64,000 nucleotides of DNA, from the NCBI GenBank assembly GCA_003342895.1, contig PTFA01000193.1, positions 68,577-132,576 on the forward strand. Direction: 5' to 3'. Numbering within the stretch: the stretch's first letter is position 1; the number at the start of each line of letters is the position of its first letter. The translations under genes were made by a program, and so were the position numbers. The notes under the pieces were generated by a model. The model ran no database searches. It was not told where the DNA came from and saw only the letters and a list, made by a program, of their open reading frames with translations. The DNA comes from Casuarius casuarius. Taxonomy: Eukaryota > Chordata > Aves > Casuariiformes > Casuariidae. Positions 9,913-21,299 of this stretch are shown here, piece after piece.

Positions 9913-12900
9913 AGATGTAAAGGTTGGGGAGGATGTTTGCCAAGGGATAAAATTAGTGCTGAATGATTTCTCCATATTCCGCTGTTTATTGCAAATAAAG
10001 GTCTTATCATCGTTGGAAGACCCAACCCAAATCAGATCAGCTCTTTTACACAGTGGAATTTCCCACAGTGGATAGAAAACCCACCTGATTTCCTGCCTGC
10101 TCCAGGCAGGCTCTGACCCACAGTTACCAGGACTAAACTGGTCAGTTTGGGAGACTTCTGACATAAAGCAAGTGGGATTTTTTTTCCGTTTATTGTTACT
10201 GAGGATAGAGCTGGATGGATGTTGCAAGATGAATAATTTGTCTGCCATGTAACTTCTTTCATGCTACCAAAATTTCACAAATTCAGCAAATAGTTGTGGT
10301 GGAAAAAGGAAATTTTGAAGAAGTTGATTTTTTTTGGAAAAGAACACTTTTTATCCTTTGAAGTAATGGTTTGATTCACATCTTCAGTCAATGTATTAAT
10401 TTATTTACATAAGGAATTGAAAGCACCTGAGGACAAATGTAATTTTCCCGATATGACTGCTTAAGCACTGAACTGAGAAAATCATTTGCAAAGCTCTACT
10501 TTGGGAGAACGTGAAATGTAAAACAGAGAGAGTGGCTGTTTCCAAACACAGACAGAATAAAATCGCTTGAGTGAGCTGTTTAATCTAGCATAGATTTGAC
10601 GAAGAGCTCTCATACCGAGGTACTTCTTTGGGTACCAACCTGCCCATTGCAAATGCAGATCCGAGAGCTGCGGGAGGTTTCTCACATCTTCAGCTGGGCA
10701 AAGCTCTGAAAAGGACCTGGTTGTGAACCACCTCCTGCTCTTTGTGTGAGATACGAATGTGAAATATCTGTGGATTAAGCAGAGGGCTGGTGTGGATCGA
10801 GGGTGCAGAGGAGGTGGGGAAGAGCAGAGATCACAGCATATCTATCCTGGCTTTTGAGCAGAATGAGGCAGGACCTGGGATGGCCAACTCCACGGAAGCT
10901 TAAAGGATTTCACTGCCCCCAAGGGCAATTTCTGCAAGCCACCCTGCTCTGGCCCTTTGTCCATGGCTCTTCTCAGGAACAGTCCACCTGTAATGGGCAG
11001 TAAACTTGGTGACCCCAGCCCCAGGTTTGGCCTGCCCCCCTGGAGTGGCTCCGGTTTCCATGAGGCAGCATCATCCCCAGAGCGGCTGGAGCAGAGGGTG
11101 CGAGAGCTGGTTAATAAACATGCCTGGGAGAGCGCGGTCTGTTCCGAGAAGCCCCTTGGTGTTTGCTTGCTGGAGACATGGTGGTGTCACAGCGTAAATG
11201 TCAGTCCCTAGAGAGGAGAGAACAGTGGGTCCTGCTGCTATCAGGTATCCGGTCACCCAATAGCCAGCAACATCTGGGGGTGTTTTTCCACTCCAGATCG
11301 TGTTTAAATATTATGTCAATATTGGTCAGAGATGAGCAGAGCAGCAGGCACCCCAGCCCAGCATAGGCTCTGCTCCCTGGTTAATGATGATGCTCCACCA
11401 CTGCAGCTAGATTCATACAGCGTCTCACCGCTAAGTCCTTGTCCATCACTCGATGCCCTGGTGCCTCCCCAGTTCTGTTAGTAAAAGCATGGTGATAAAC
11501 CAACACTTTTTATGTTGCAGTCAAGCACGGAGATGCCAGGAGGTTCCAGACTGTGTGGTGTCCCTGAGACCTGGTTTGTCCCTGTTTACATCACTTCTGG
11601 GCATTAAAAGAGGCAGAAGCTTTGCGGAGAAGGTACTGCGTGACTGTGAAATCCTGCACTGGATGAAGACATGCCACTAACAGAATTACAGTTGCATAAG
11701 TATCTCTCAAACATCGATTTGGCCTTTTTCTCGCTTTCAAGTGCCCTCATTTTTGACCAAGTGTAGTGTCTCATAAAGCACCATTACACTCTATCATTTC
11801 CAATTTCCTTTTCTCTTTTGAAAGAGGAAAAAACCCTGAATTCTCTTCAAGGTGGTTCCCCCATCCACCTGCCTTGCCTTGAGCATCACCAGGAGCATCA
11901 GAACAGGTGAAGCAGCCGTCCTTGCAGGCGCATATACTCTCTGGGTCCTCCTGACCATCCAGCCTGGGGTGAGTGGGTGGGAGGGACCTTCCTAGCACTG
12001 GCTGGGGAAGTTGGAAGCTGCTGGGTGAGCTGGAGCTCCAGTGAATCCTGACCTGGGTGCCAGCTGCTGGCCTGCAGGCCAGGCTGAGCAATTCGGTGGG
12101 CAATGATGTGGTTGACCCAGGTTGTAGGCAGAGGTTAACCACCTCCACTAGCTCACTGAATCCTGAGGTAAATACTCCTTTTCAGGTTGAACTGGTGGTT
12201 TTATTTACTGGAGCTAGAACTGCTCAGAGCATCCTCATGGTTCCACGGCGAGGAAGGGGACCAGCTCCATCAGACTTGGAAATGGTAGATCCAGGACCAC
12301 ACCCCAGTGGGGCTTGAAAACAGCTGTCTGCCTAATCATCCTGCTGATGGTGGGGTACAAATCAGTTAATATGGAGCCTGGATTGTACGTACCGAAATAT
12401 ATTTATTTACATTAAGTGCATTTTAAATACAAGCCTACATCAATATAAAATTACAACAAATCCTGACTCTAGCCTCACTAGAAACTAACCTAAGATTTAA
12501 AAAAAAACCCGTAATAGTACAGAAATATTTGTTTCTGGCGTTTTAAAGGAAGCCAAGGCCCTGGGCTGAGTAGGTAGCTGAGCAACAGAGCGGAACTGGG
12601 GTTGCCGAAACAGCTTTTGACATCAGTGGCTTCCTCTCCAGGTGCAAACAGCAGATTCTCCTTATTTCATATTATTGAGTTATTCAGTTAAGTCAGTTCA
12701 GTCAGTTGTTTATACAAAGCTGAGAAAGCAGTTGGGAATTGGGAAGGCCGGAAAAGTTGCCTTCCTCTTCCACTTCCTAAATGAAAACAAGGCATGAAGG
12801 GATGAGCTCTGCTAGTTCTAAAATCTTGGCAAATGTGGAAACCAGGAACAGCCAGTTCACTTCTCCCACTGTGAATACTTCTTTCTTTAATTAATCAATT

Positions 12901-13590
12901 TTATAAGTAAAACATGTTTCAGTAACATTTATATACATATGTATGTAACTAATTTAGGATAGTTTTATTTTACTAATAAAAAATCACCCTTAAAATGCTG
13001 TTTTTGTGCTATTTAGATTGAGTTCTCATTGCTATTAAGGTGGCTAGCACTAAACAAGAACCACCCTGTTCCCTGTTGAAAAGCCCTGTTTGCGCCCTCA
13101 CTTTTCTGCCGGCTGTTTCAGAAAGTGGAGCAGTCCTGTCTGCTTCTCCTTGGGGCCCCAAATGTAGTTATAGCCCGTAGGCCCTGGGCTCTGCCGGGGC
13201 AGGATTACCCGTTGCTCTCAGAAAGCAGGTAGTTTCACCGTGCAAGCCGTACGGCTTTTCAAGTGGGTCAGGTAAATCAAGGAAAACTACACATTCAGGC
13301 CAGGATCCGTCCCATAACAAGGGACACATGCACGCAGTCTGAGCTGTTCACTCAGAGCTGCTTAATGTCATGTCTAATTTATCCCCGGAGGTGACTTTTT
13401 TTTCCTAGTCAAGTGCATCCAAAACACACGCAGCTTCTCTCCCAGGGAGCAGGTTGCTCTTGTTGCTCCTTATTCCTGGTACCAGGGCCCAGGGCATCCC
13501 ACTGACACTGGCACCAGGGTTATGGGACACACCAGGACTGGGCACAGCAGGATGGAGCTAGGACCCCTAGAGCAGGAGGAGGAAGGACGT
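9913..13590. other. Intergenic region between GH and CD79B
   Basis: No convincing exon was found on either strand. Reading frames here are short and have no recognisable domains. The stretch 12360-13040 is distinctly AT-rich and includes a TATATACAT motif at 12930-12938 and many short direct repeats of TCAGTT near 12680-12710. The rest is ordinary mixed sequence. Confidence 0.6.
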
Positions 13591-13606
13591 GAATTTACCT
13601 GTTACC

Positions 13607-13612
13607 TTTATT
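13607..13612 (-). terminator. Probable CD79B poly(A) signal
   Basis: AATAAA on the minus strand, about 900 nt after the CD79B stop. It is the first such hexamer I noticed downstream, so a 3' UTR of about 0.9 kb is inferred. Confidence 0.5.
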
Positions 13613-14514
13613 AGGACTTCAAAAAGCAGTTGGACATTTGTGTCCCACAGTTTATGTCCTTTCCATAGGTTCTTAGGTCACACATGGCCCTTGCCAAGGA
13701 CGACCTCCTCGTGACACAGGCCAGCTCTCGTCTGGAGAGGAGCAAGCCCTGCACAAGAACCTCCAGGCCAGAGCTGTCTCCCAGCCTTTCCTATCGTCCT
13801 TGGATAGAGAAAGGCACTTCTGGAGGATCCTCCATCTAAGACAACCACCAGCTTGGCCTGCTGGACACATCTGGGGCTTGACAGGTAACTACTTCTCCTA
13901 ACACCCACTGTGCCAAGCCACGGGGTGCTGCTCACCTCGGCTCCTCTGCCGGGAGTGCAGGGGGCTGCAGTGGGGTCTTGCAGCTCAGGAGGGTCCATGC
14001 AGCGCAAGGAGATATCATGCCTGGCCCTTGTGTCTCCTTCTTGGGGACATTGGGGCTGGAAGAGACCCACTGCCCACTCTGGTACACTTGTTGCGTTAAA
14101 CACACACGAGCTCAGCGTGTTGATGTGAGGCTGGCTGAGGTTCTGGGGCTGTTTGCTACTGGGGGACCGCAGTTGGCTACTAATTTCTACACATACATTG
14201 GGGATTAAGCAGTGGGGTAGTAAAAGCAACACCTGGGGCAGGACAGTCTTAGTGGGCATGGTCCAGATGTGGCTGCGGACGTGGCAAAGCAAGCACCGAA
14301 GGGCAGCAGGGCTCAAGCTCTGTGCAAGGCTACCAGAGACGGCATGCTGCGCGCCGGTGACTCAGTCCATGATCTCAGCCCACGATCGAGGTGGCTGTGA
14401 CCGCCTGTGACAGCAGGAGCTGGGGTCCTGTCCCCTTGGGGGCCAGCAGGTTGACGGTGGGCGCAGCGGGGAGCGGTGCCACGGGTGCCTGTGTGGTGGT
14501 GGGTGCTGGGCCCC

Positions 14515-14613
14515 TCATTCCTCGCCTGGATGCTCCCCAACTGTCCATTTCGCCTTCACATCCCGGAAAGGAGTAATGTCCTCGTAGGTGGCCATCTGTT
14601 CCACTTCCAGGCC
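14515..14613 (-). CDS. CD79B: CD79B coding exon 6 (ITAM second half, stop)
   Basis: 32 codons plus TGA, acceptor CTTGCCACAG. It begins GLEVEQMATYEDI with the second ITAM tyrosine and ends VGEHPGEE, like mammalian CD79B. Confidence 0.96.
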   Translation of the reverse strand, partial: GLEVEQMATYEDITPFRDVKAKWTVGEHPGEE

Positions 14614-17600
14614 CTGTGGCAAGAGAAATGAGGCTGAGAAACATGATGGGGAGCGTGGCACCAGCTGCTGCACATCCCCCTCCCATACTCATGAGCAGAC
14701 GCCTATCTCCAGACGATCTCCCTGGAGATCAGGGCAGTTTCTGAGAGGGGAAAAGATGGAGACAGAAGGCTGCAAGTGCTTAGAGCTTGGCTTGTTTTTA
14801 TGAGAAGCTCTTCAAGGCTGATGCGCAACAGACACTGGGGAGGAAGATGCCCTGCTACACCCTGCGAGGGCTCGTGGTACCTAGCAGACACCCACAAGGA
14901 CACAGTAGGCTGTTTCAATGATCAAGCTGATACAATAGAGGTATTTCTATAATTAATTCAGTATTACCTCATAGGTGTGATCCTCCTCGGGGCTCTCCTT
15001 GCCTTCACCCTGCAGAGAGGAGAGTCACAGGCTGGGTGTCACCATCACCCACATAACCGCTGGTGCAGGTTATGTCATGGGCACAGGGGATCCTGTGCAA
15101 TGTCCCCAAAACCAGTCCCTCCCCATCCCCATCCCTAGTGGTGTCCTCACTGCCTTGGCCAGGTACCAGGCTTGGGGGGGACACCGCTATGAAGAAGGCA
15201 GTGAAAAAGCTGGGGACATCCCCACTGCTGGAGGTACTGTCACTCACTTTATCTAGGAAGAGGAGCATGGGGACGCTGATGAAGATGACCAACAGGATGG
15301 ACTGGATGATGATGATAGCGTCTTTCAGGGTATTTCTGCTCTGGACCTGCTGGATGTTGCTGTGACCTAGGAGCACAGGGAGAAGTCCTGAGTCCCATCT
15401 CAGTGCCAGGCTCCCGGGGAAAGGGGACGAGCTCGCCATGGCCACGGGTTTGTGCCAGGGCAGATGTGTTGGCAGAGCTGGGAGGAGCTTGGCAACATGT
15501 CCTCACCCTCAGGAGAGACCTGAGAACTGCAGAAACCTGCTGGGACTGGCATCAGGGACTAGCACCAGGATGGGATGTCCTGGGCAGGACCCATCATTGA
15601 CCAGGAGGAGCAGAATGTCATTTATCAGGGAAATGCGGTCCCTGGGATGTGTTTATGTGGCACAGATGAGCCATGGCAAATCAGGGGGGTTATTCGGCTG
15701 CTTGCCTGGCTGGCAGCGGGCAAAGAAGCGCCTGTAGTGCCACGGGGCATCCAAACTTGTATCCAAAGGAATCTCACAGGCATTGGGGAGAGGTAGATGC
15801 ACAAGGGCATGACATGGGGCTCATGTAGAGTGGGAAAAGCGAGAGGTGCATGTGGAGAAAGAGCATCTCCTGCGGTGTGCGGGGGTTGGAGGATGTGCGG
15901 AGGTCAGCAGGGCGTATGGGGTGCTCTCACTCACCCACGACTCTGAGCTCAGTCCCGCACGCATGCGCCTGCTTGTTCTCCGTGAGGTTTTTACTGTCGC
16001 ACACGTAGATGCCGTTGTCCTCGTAGGTGATCCTGAAGATGGTGAAGTTGATGAAGTTGTCTTTCCGCTCTACGCTGAAGTGGGAGGTGCTGCCATCCAG
16101 CTCGTAGAGGCGGTCGTTGCCCTCCACCATCTTGTACCACTGCATGTGCTGAGGCTCGGGGGAGTAGCAGATGAAGTGGACGGGCATGTTCCTCTTGGCC
16201 GCCACATAGCGCGGGTGCTGGCGGGACTTGGGGCATGCCACGCCTGCTGGGGGAGAAGGGTGCTCACAGCTTGCTCCCCACCCAAGCGCGGCCCCCCCGG
16301 GGCACCCCTCAACCAACATGACCTGGGAAGAGAAGAACTTGCTCTTCTCTTGCGATTAATACCAGCGAACACCGGGCTGGGCGCTTGAGTGTGGGGTCCC
16401 GGCACCCCAGGGAGGACGTGGCTCCACCAGGGAAATGGAGAAACCACAGCTCCCACGAGACACCCCCAGCATCCTCCGAATCAAGAGCTTTCCATTTTAA
16501 TGGATTATGCTTCTTTGGAGTGTTTAGCTTTGTTTCGATGAAGCAGCAGCATTTGCAGTGGCTATCAGAGACGTTTTGTGAAAATATTCCTTGGTGGAAA
16601 CTCCAATTTTCTGTGGAAATGGCTTCCCTGGGATATTTTCTGCCCACTCCCAACCTGGGATATTTTTTGGCTGCTTCCACTCCTGCCTATGTGCAATTAG
16701 CAGCTGCCCTCCTAAAGTGATAAAGAAATGTATTAATTTGCTATTTACTCAGGATCCCTTCACAGATGACATCTTGGTTTCCAGACACAGTTCTATGGCC
16801 TTTAACAGTCACTTACACATGCTCAAAATTGGTAGTTGCCTTTATACATTCATCATAATTGGGGCTTTCCTCTAAAACACAACTTAATTCCAGCTGCTAA
16901 TTTAGCCGCCAGACTTGATTTTCTTGCATTATTTTTGGTTTCCATAATTAAAACATGAGTGATAAAATGGATCTGTTCTGTACGGTTGAGATCAGCTCTC
17001 TAAATCAGCAGCCGTAAGCAGCTTACCGCTTCATGCAAAAGCCTCTGCTAATAACTCTCCTGCCACCTTGTAGGACATGAGCCAGGCCCCAGAGCCCAAG
17101 CATTTAAAAGCATTAGAGGCAAAACCCCGTGGAGTTCAGTTTATCTTGTTAGTCCCAGCTTAGGTCCAAAAGTGCCGCCTGTCATGGAGTTATGGGAGCT
17201 GATACACACTATGAAGCCTTTGCAAGCACAGACCCGTGTCTTCAGCTGGCTTTTCTCCTCATCACTAGCACATTTTTTGTATTGTGTTATATTTGGTATT
17301 TTTGCTGTATTTTGTGCTTTTGCCTATATTTTGCTCCCAGAGCTGAACTTGGTTTGCAGAATTCGTGATTAATGCCTTGAAGATGGGAATGGCACAAACT
17401 GTGTGTGCATGAATCGATTGCAACCCTTCTGCAGGCACGAAGGAAAACTATTTGGGTTCTTGGGGAAGCCAAAACTGATCCCGCTTTGCAGAAGGAGAGC
17501 TAGACACAGGGCTGGGGAAATGCCGCCGAGGAGATCACAGCCTGGGATTCTCCCCAACATTGTCAAGCACAATTTTAAAGGTTTGCCCAGCTAATGCAAT

Positions 17601-20600
17601 GCTTGGGGTAAACGCTCTGCCAACAATTTTAGCATGAAGTAGGTGGAAGAATTAGGCACGTGGTTTATGGTCAGGGCTGTGACACAGACTGACAAGACGT
17701 CATGGCTCCTGATGGTCCCTATGTGACATGTCTGAGCAGAGGTGGGATTGGAGAAGTCTCTGAGTTGCTGCTGGTCCCATGGCTTGGTACATCCAAGCTT
17801 TGTGAGATATTGGGGAAGAGCTGTGGTGATGGGGATGTCTCTAGCTCTGCAGGGGACCAGTGTCTTTGTGGCACAGCCAGCGGGGATGGGAAGGGGCCCT
17901 GGGGACACGCACAGAGAAGAGCCTGAGGAACCCGAGATGTTACTCACTTGTATTGTTCCCGGTGCTGTTTTCGGCTGCTGAGATCCCACCTGCAAGACAG
18001 GAAAAGAAGCCTGAAATAGCAGTCACGAGCTCATGTAGGGTGAGCTTGTGTAGGACGTCCCATGTGGGATGGTGTGTGCTGTGGGCCCTTTGTACCCAAC
18101 ACAGGCTCTGAACACGGGCTCCATCTCTATGAAACCCAGCACAACTCAGGGGCAGCTTCAAAACCCCCAACCAAACCCAGAGCACTGTCAGGACTCAGCC
18201 TCAGTGCTCTTCCATCCTTCCTCACCCTCATCTTCCATCCAGCTGGGGGGTTTGGGGCCTCTGTCCCTTGTTCCCCAAAGCCTGGGAAGCTGCAGCTCGA
18301 CGGCTTGGCTGCCTCCTCTTGCAAGGACAAGCCAAACCCCACCTCCGAGGGACCAGACTATTTTGGGTGCTGACCTAGGAGAAGCAAGTCTCCATGTCTC
18401 ATCATGATGGACAGTGCTGGGGCAGCATGGCACGGGGTTGACTGCTTGCTGTGTCTGGAAGGAGCAAGGTCGAACCTTCCTGGGGAGCATCCCAACCTCA
18501 GCCACCATGCAGAGGAGAGGGCCTACCAGCAAGGACACAGCACAGTGTGATTTGGGTACAAACCCTTCTCTCTCCATCCCATCTCCTAGATTTTTTCTAA
18601 CTGAACAGGGCTGCTTTCTGCTCGATGTTCCAATTAAACCTTGCAGAAAGGGTCTAGGTAGACTCTGGGGCTCCATCACATCACCACTGAGTATTTTCTG
18701 GGTCAGAGAGGAGGCTGAGGTATGAAACTGTCTGTAGTTTGGTGACTTGGACATTTCCCCCTCTGAGGACATGGATGGCCAGTTCCTGCACCCATTTCCA
18801 TTGCATGGAAAAAGAAAAAAGACTTCAGCATCCTCTGGAGCAGGAGTCCTAGTCCCCCACTTGCAAGTCCATGCTCTGACTGCTCAGCTAGAGAGTCACC
18901 CACAAGCTCTCCATGTGAATATTTAATTGCTGTGCAATGGGGCTGATATAAAACTGGGCTGCCTTATCATGTGGGCGGCAGGTTTAAACCCCTGGGAAGA
19001 GGCAGTACCTTAACTGCAGTCTTCCATGGCCAAAGGGAGGGAGATCTCAGCCCATCTGGGCCCACCTGGAGGTCACCTGCCCCTTTTGGACGCAGGCCAG
19101 GCCTCTCTATTTACAGTCTCCGTTTTCTCATCTGAATGAGCAAGAAACACTTTCCCTGCTGGGGCTTCCCTGGGATTTTGGTGGCTTGATGGCCAGGAGG
19201 GCTTTTCACCTCGGGGACATGCTCCCACGGGGCAAGGGCTGGGTGCACACGTGGGACTTGGTCCCGCAGCGCAGCGCAGGAACCAGGGTGAGCACCGAGA
19301 GCCCCCGGCTCGCCGGCCCCTGGCAGGCTGTGCAGGTCCCCTGCCTGCGGCTCCTGTGCCCTGTGGTTTGGGCGCCTCGTTTCCTCCTGCTGCAGCTGGG
19401 CCGGAAGCACCAGCTCTGTTTACTGCATCGCTTCAGTGCCCAGCTCTGTCCGTTTGATGCACAGCAGCTAAACCCCGCCGCGGGGAACTCTGGCACCGAG
19501 GCGGGGGTTACACCACATCCCAGCGTGTTCGGGCTTCTGCAGAAGTCCCCAGAAGAAGCTGTTGTTCAGTTGCCAAGCCCAAGCTTTACTCAGAGCCCTG
19601 TGACCCTGGTGCAGATGTCCCTACCCCAAACGGCAGCCCGCGGAGATGTCCTGGCTCAGCCAGGGACTCCCCTCGCTGCCCCAGAGCCTCTCCCAGGACC
19701 GGGCTGCTCTGCTTTCCGGGCCCTGTCCATCTCCAACATCTACCTCTCTGCAGACAAACTCTCCCATCCTTGCGCATCTCTCTAGCTTTATTTCATTTTT
19801 TCCGAGATGGAGAGATGCACTTCATCCTGGCGCAGGGCTAGCGTGGGCCAGCACGGCAGGATTTGCCCTCTGGGTTTTGTTGGTGTTTCTAAATGAACTA
19901 CTAGGCTGGTTTCTCACCTTGCAGCCCCCCATAGCCAAACTTTCCATTACAACCGCAAGAGCTAGACACCGGCCAGCAGCAGATGGGACTGAGCCTCCCC
20001 CGGCCTCCCTCGAAGCCACCAGCGGAGGCCGCAGAGGCACGTCCGGCACGGCGGGACCTGTGATATAACCCCGTGAGCCAGCGCATCCAGCGAGCCGGGA
20101 CCAGGACCTCAGATCAGTGCATGGAAGCAACGGGACAGGAGCTGGGACACGAGCTGGGACGTGGGTTTAAACCGCTGTTTCCCCACGGGGCTGCACAGGG
20201 AGCCGGCGTTTTGCCTGCGTAACTGGCCGTGGGCACCTTCGCTACCCCAGGACCGGCCCAGCGGCTCGGGCCCAGCTGCCCCGTGGGTGTGCGAACGTCA
20301 CAGCCGTCCCCGTCTCAGCTGACGAGCCGGGCTGGGGCAGGCGCTGCTCAGGGCGCTCGGCTGCCCTGCCTCGGTGCTCCCAAAGCACCCCAAAAGCCTC
20401 TCCGCTCCCATGTCCCTGCAGCTCCCGGGCGCTGAACCCCGATGAGTAACGGGACGCGGTTCAGCCACGGCCTCAGCGATGTGCCGGCCCCAGCCAGCTC
20501 CGTCTCGCGCCCATCTTCAGGCCTCAGAGAACAACAAATGATAAAATCCTTTTTTCTCCCACCTGTAGCCACAGCCATGAAGACCCCACACCAGTTCAGT

Positions 20601-21063
20601 ACTGGGATCTCCAGCTCCCGCACTGGCCGGCTGGCCGTGACCAGCCCAGCACACAGCTCTGCTGAGAGGTCTCCCGTGTTGTCCGGGTGAGACTGCTGCA
20701 TCCCGTGACACTTTCCACCTCCCTCACACCAAGGGAGTTGCTTCAAACCCAGCCCATATGGGCCACCCCTGGCTTGTCGCGCTCTTCTGAGCCTGGGGCT
20801 TATTTTGTGCAAAAAGCAGGACAGAGTGGGGATTGCAAAGCTTGAAAATAATTCATTTAAAGCCAGTCCTGAATGAAGTCTCCCGTTGCACTAAGCCAGG
20901 CCCAGACACATGCTGGCCGATCCCCTCGGTGCACGTTTCCTTGCTTTTGCAGCTCTTAGACCCTCTCTAAACACAAAGCCCAGATTTGATGCCTACCTGT
21001 AACCAGGGCTATCAGCCAGAGGTTCGCCTGGAGCACCCAGAGCCTCTTGAAAACAGCAGCCAT
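14515..21063 (-). CDS. CD79B: CD79B, B-cell receptor Ig-beta chain
   Basis: Six coding exons, 20997-21063, 17948-17989, 15935-16246, 15248-15366, 14968-15009 and 14515-14613, join to 681 nt, or 226 residues. The signal peptide MAAVFKRLWVLQANLWLIAL is followed by one Ig domain with FICYS and YVCDS as the disulfide pair. The conserved HACGTELRVVG holds the cysteine expected to link to CD79A. Next come a transmembrane helix and a cytoplasmic ITAM, YEGL then seven residues then YEDI. NST, NNT, NFT and NLT are glycosylation sequons. The protein pairs with CD79A to carry B-cell receptor signals through SYK. Its place between GH and SCN4A is the same as in mammals. Confidence 0.96.
14968..15009 (-). 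CDS. CD79B: CD79B coding exon 5 (ITAM first half)
   Basis: 14 codons, GEGKESPEEDHTYE, acceptor CTCTCTGCAG, donor GTAATA. It holds the first ITAM tyrosine. Confidence 0.95.
15248..15366 (-). CDS. CD79B: CD79B coding exon 4 (transmembrane)
   Basis: 119 nt, acceptor TGTGCTCCTAG, donor GTGAGT. It encodes SRNTLKDAIIIIQSILLVIF followed by ISVPMLLFLDK, closely matching the family's membrane span. Confidence 0.96.
15935..16246 (-). CDS. CD79B: CD79B coding exon 3 (Ig domain)
   Basis: 312 nt with the first of two adjacent acceptors, or 309 nt (start 16243) with the second; both keep frame. The translation runs from VACPKSRQHPRYVAAKRNMP to ACGTELRVVG, with the tryptophan in MQWYKM and the core FRITYEDNGIYVC. 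Confidence 0.95.
17948..17989 (-). CDS. CD79B: CD79B coding exon 2
   Basis: 42 nt, acceptor TGTCTTGCAG, donor GTGAGT. It encodes GGISAAENSTGNNT, the short N terminus of the mature chain with two sequons. Confidence 0.85.
17990..20996 (-). other. CD79B intron 1 (3.0 kb)
   Basis: GC-rich toward its right end. It contains long chance reading frames on both strands, the longest about 200 codons, with no recognisable domain or splice context. I see no gene in it. Confidence 0.7.
20997..21063 (-). CDS. CD79B: CD79B coding exon 1 (signal peptide)
   Basis: ATG at 21061-21063, 22 codons plus one base, donor GTAGGC. The translation is a hydrophobic leader. The exon sits at the edge of a GC-rich region. 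Confidence 0.9.
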
Positions 21064-21212
21064 ATTTCACTGCAAACAGCAGGGAAACATCCAGCCCCCA
21101 GTTCTGCAAAACACAGCGGCTGCCCCGACCAGCCTGGCCTCCGCGACTAAAAATGGCAAAGCTGCCGCTCTGCAAGACGGCCCCTTTCCTGCTCATGTAA
21201 ATCGGGCTCAGC

Positions 21213-21222
21213 GGGACTTTCC
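21213..21222. promoter_or_regulatory. kappaB-type motif upstream of CD79B
   Basis: GGGACTTTCC, a perfect match to the NF-kappaB consensus, about 150 bp upstream of the CD79B ATG. A CCCCGGGG box follows at once and contains the EBF core CCCNNGGG. Binding is inferred only from sequence. Confidence 0.45.
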
Positions 21223-21299
21223 CCGGGGCCCGGTTTTGAATGCGGCGCAGACGCTGGGGTGGGCCGAGCTTGCGTGTGCCGCTGCCTCCGGGGCTTGGC

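Noticed and set aside
13678..14316. 212-codon minus-strand frame after CD79B
   Set aside because: It falls in the probable CD79B 3' UTR and shows no domain or homology.
19186..19785. 199-codon plus-strand frame in CD79B intron 1
   Set aside because: GC-rich intron with frames open on both strands and no recognisable protein features.
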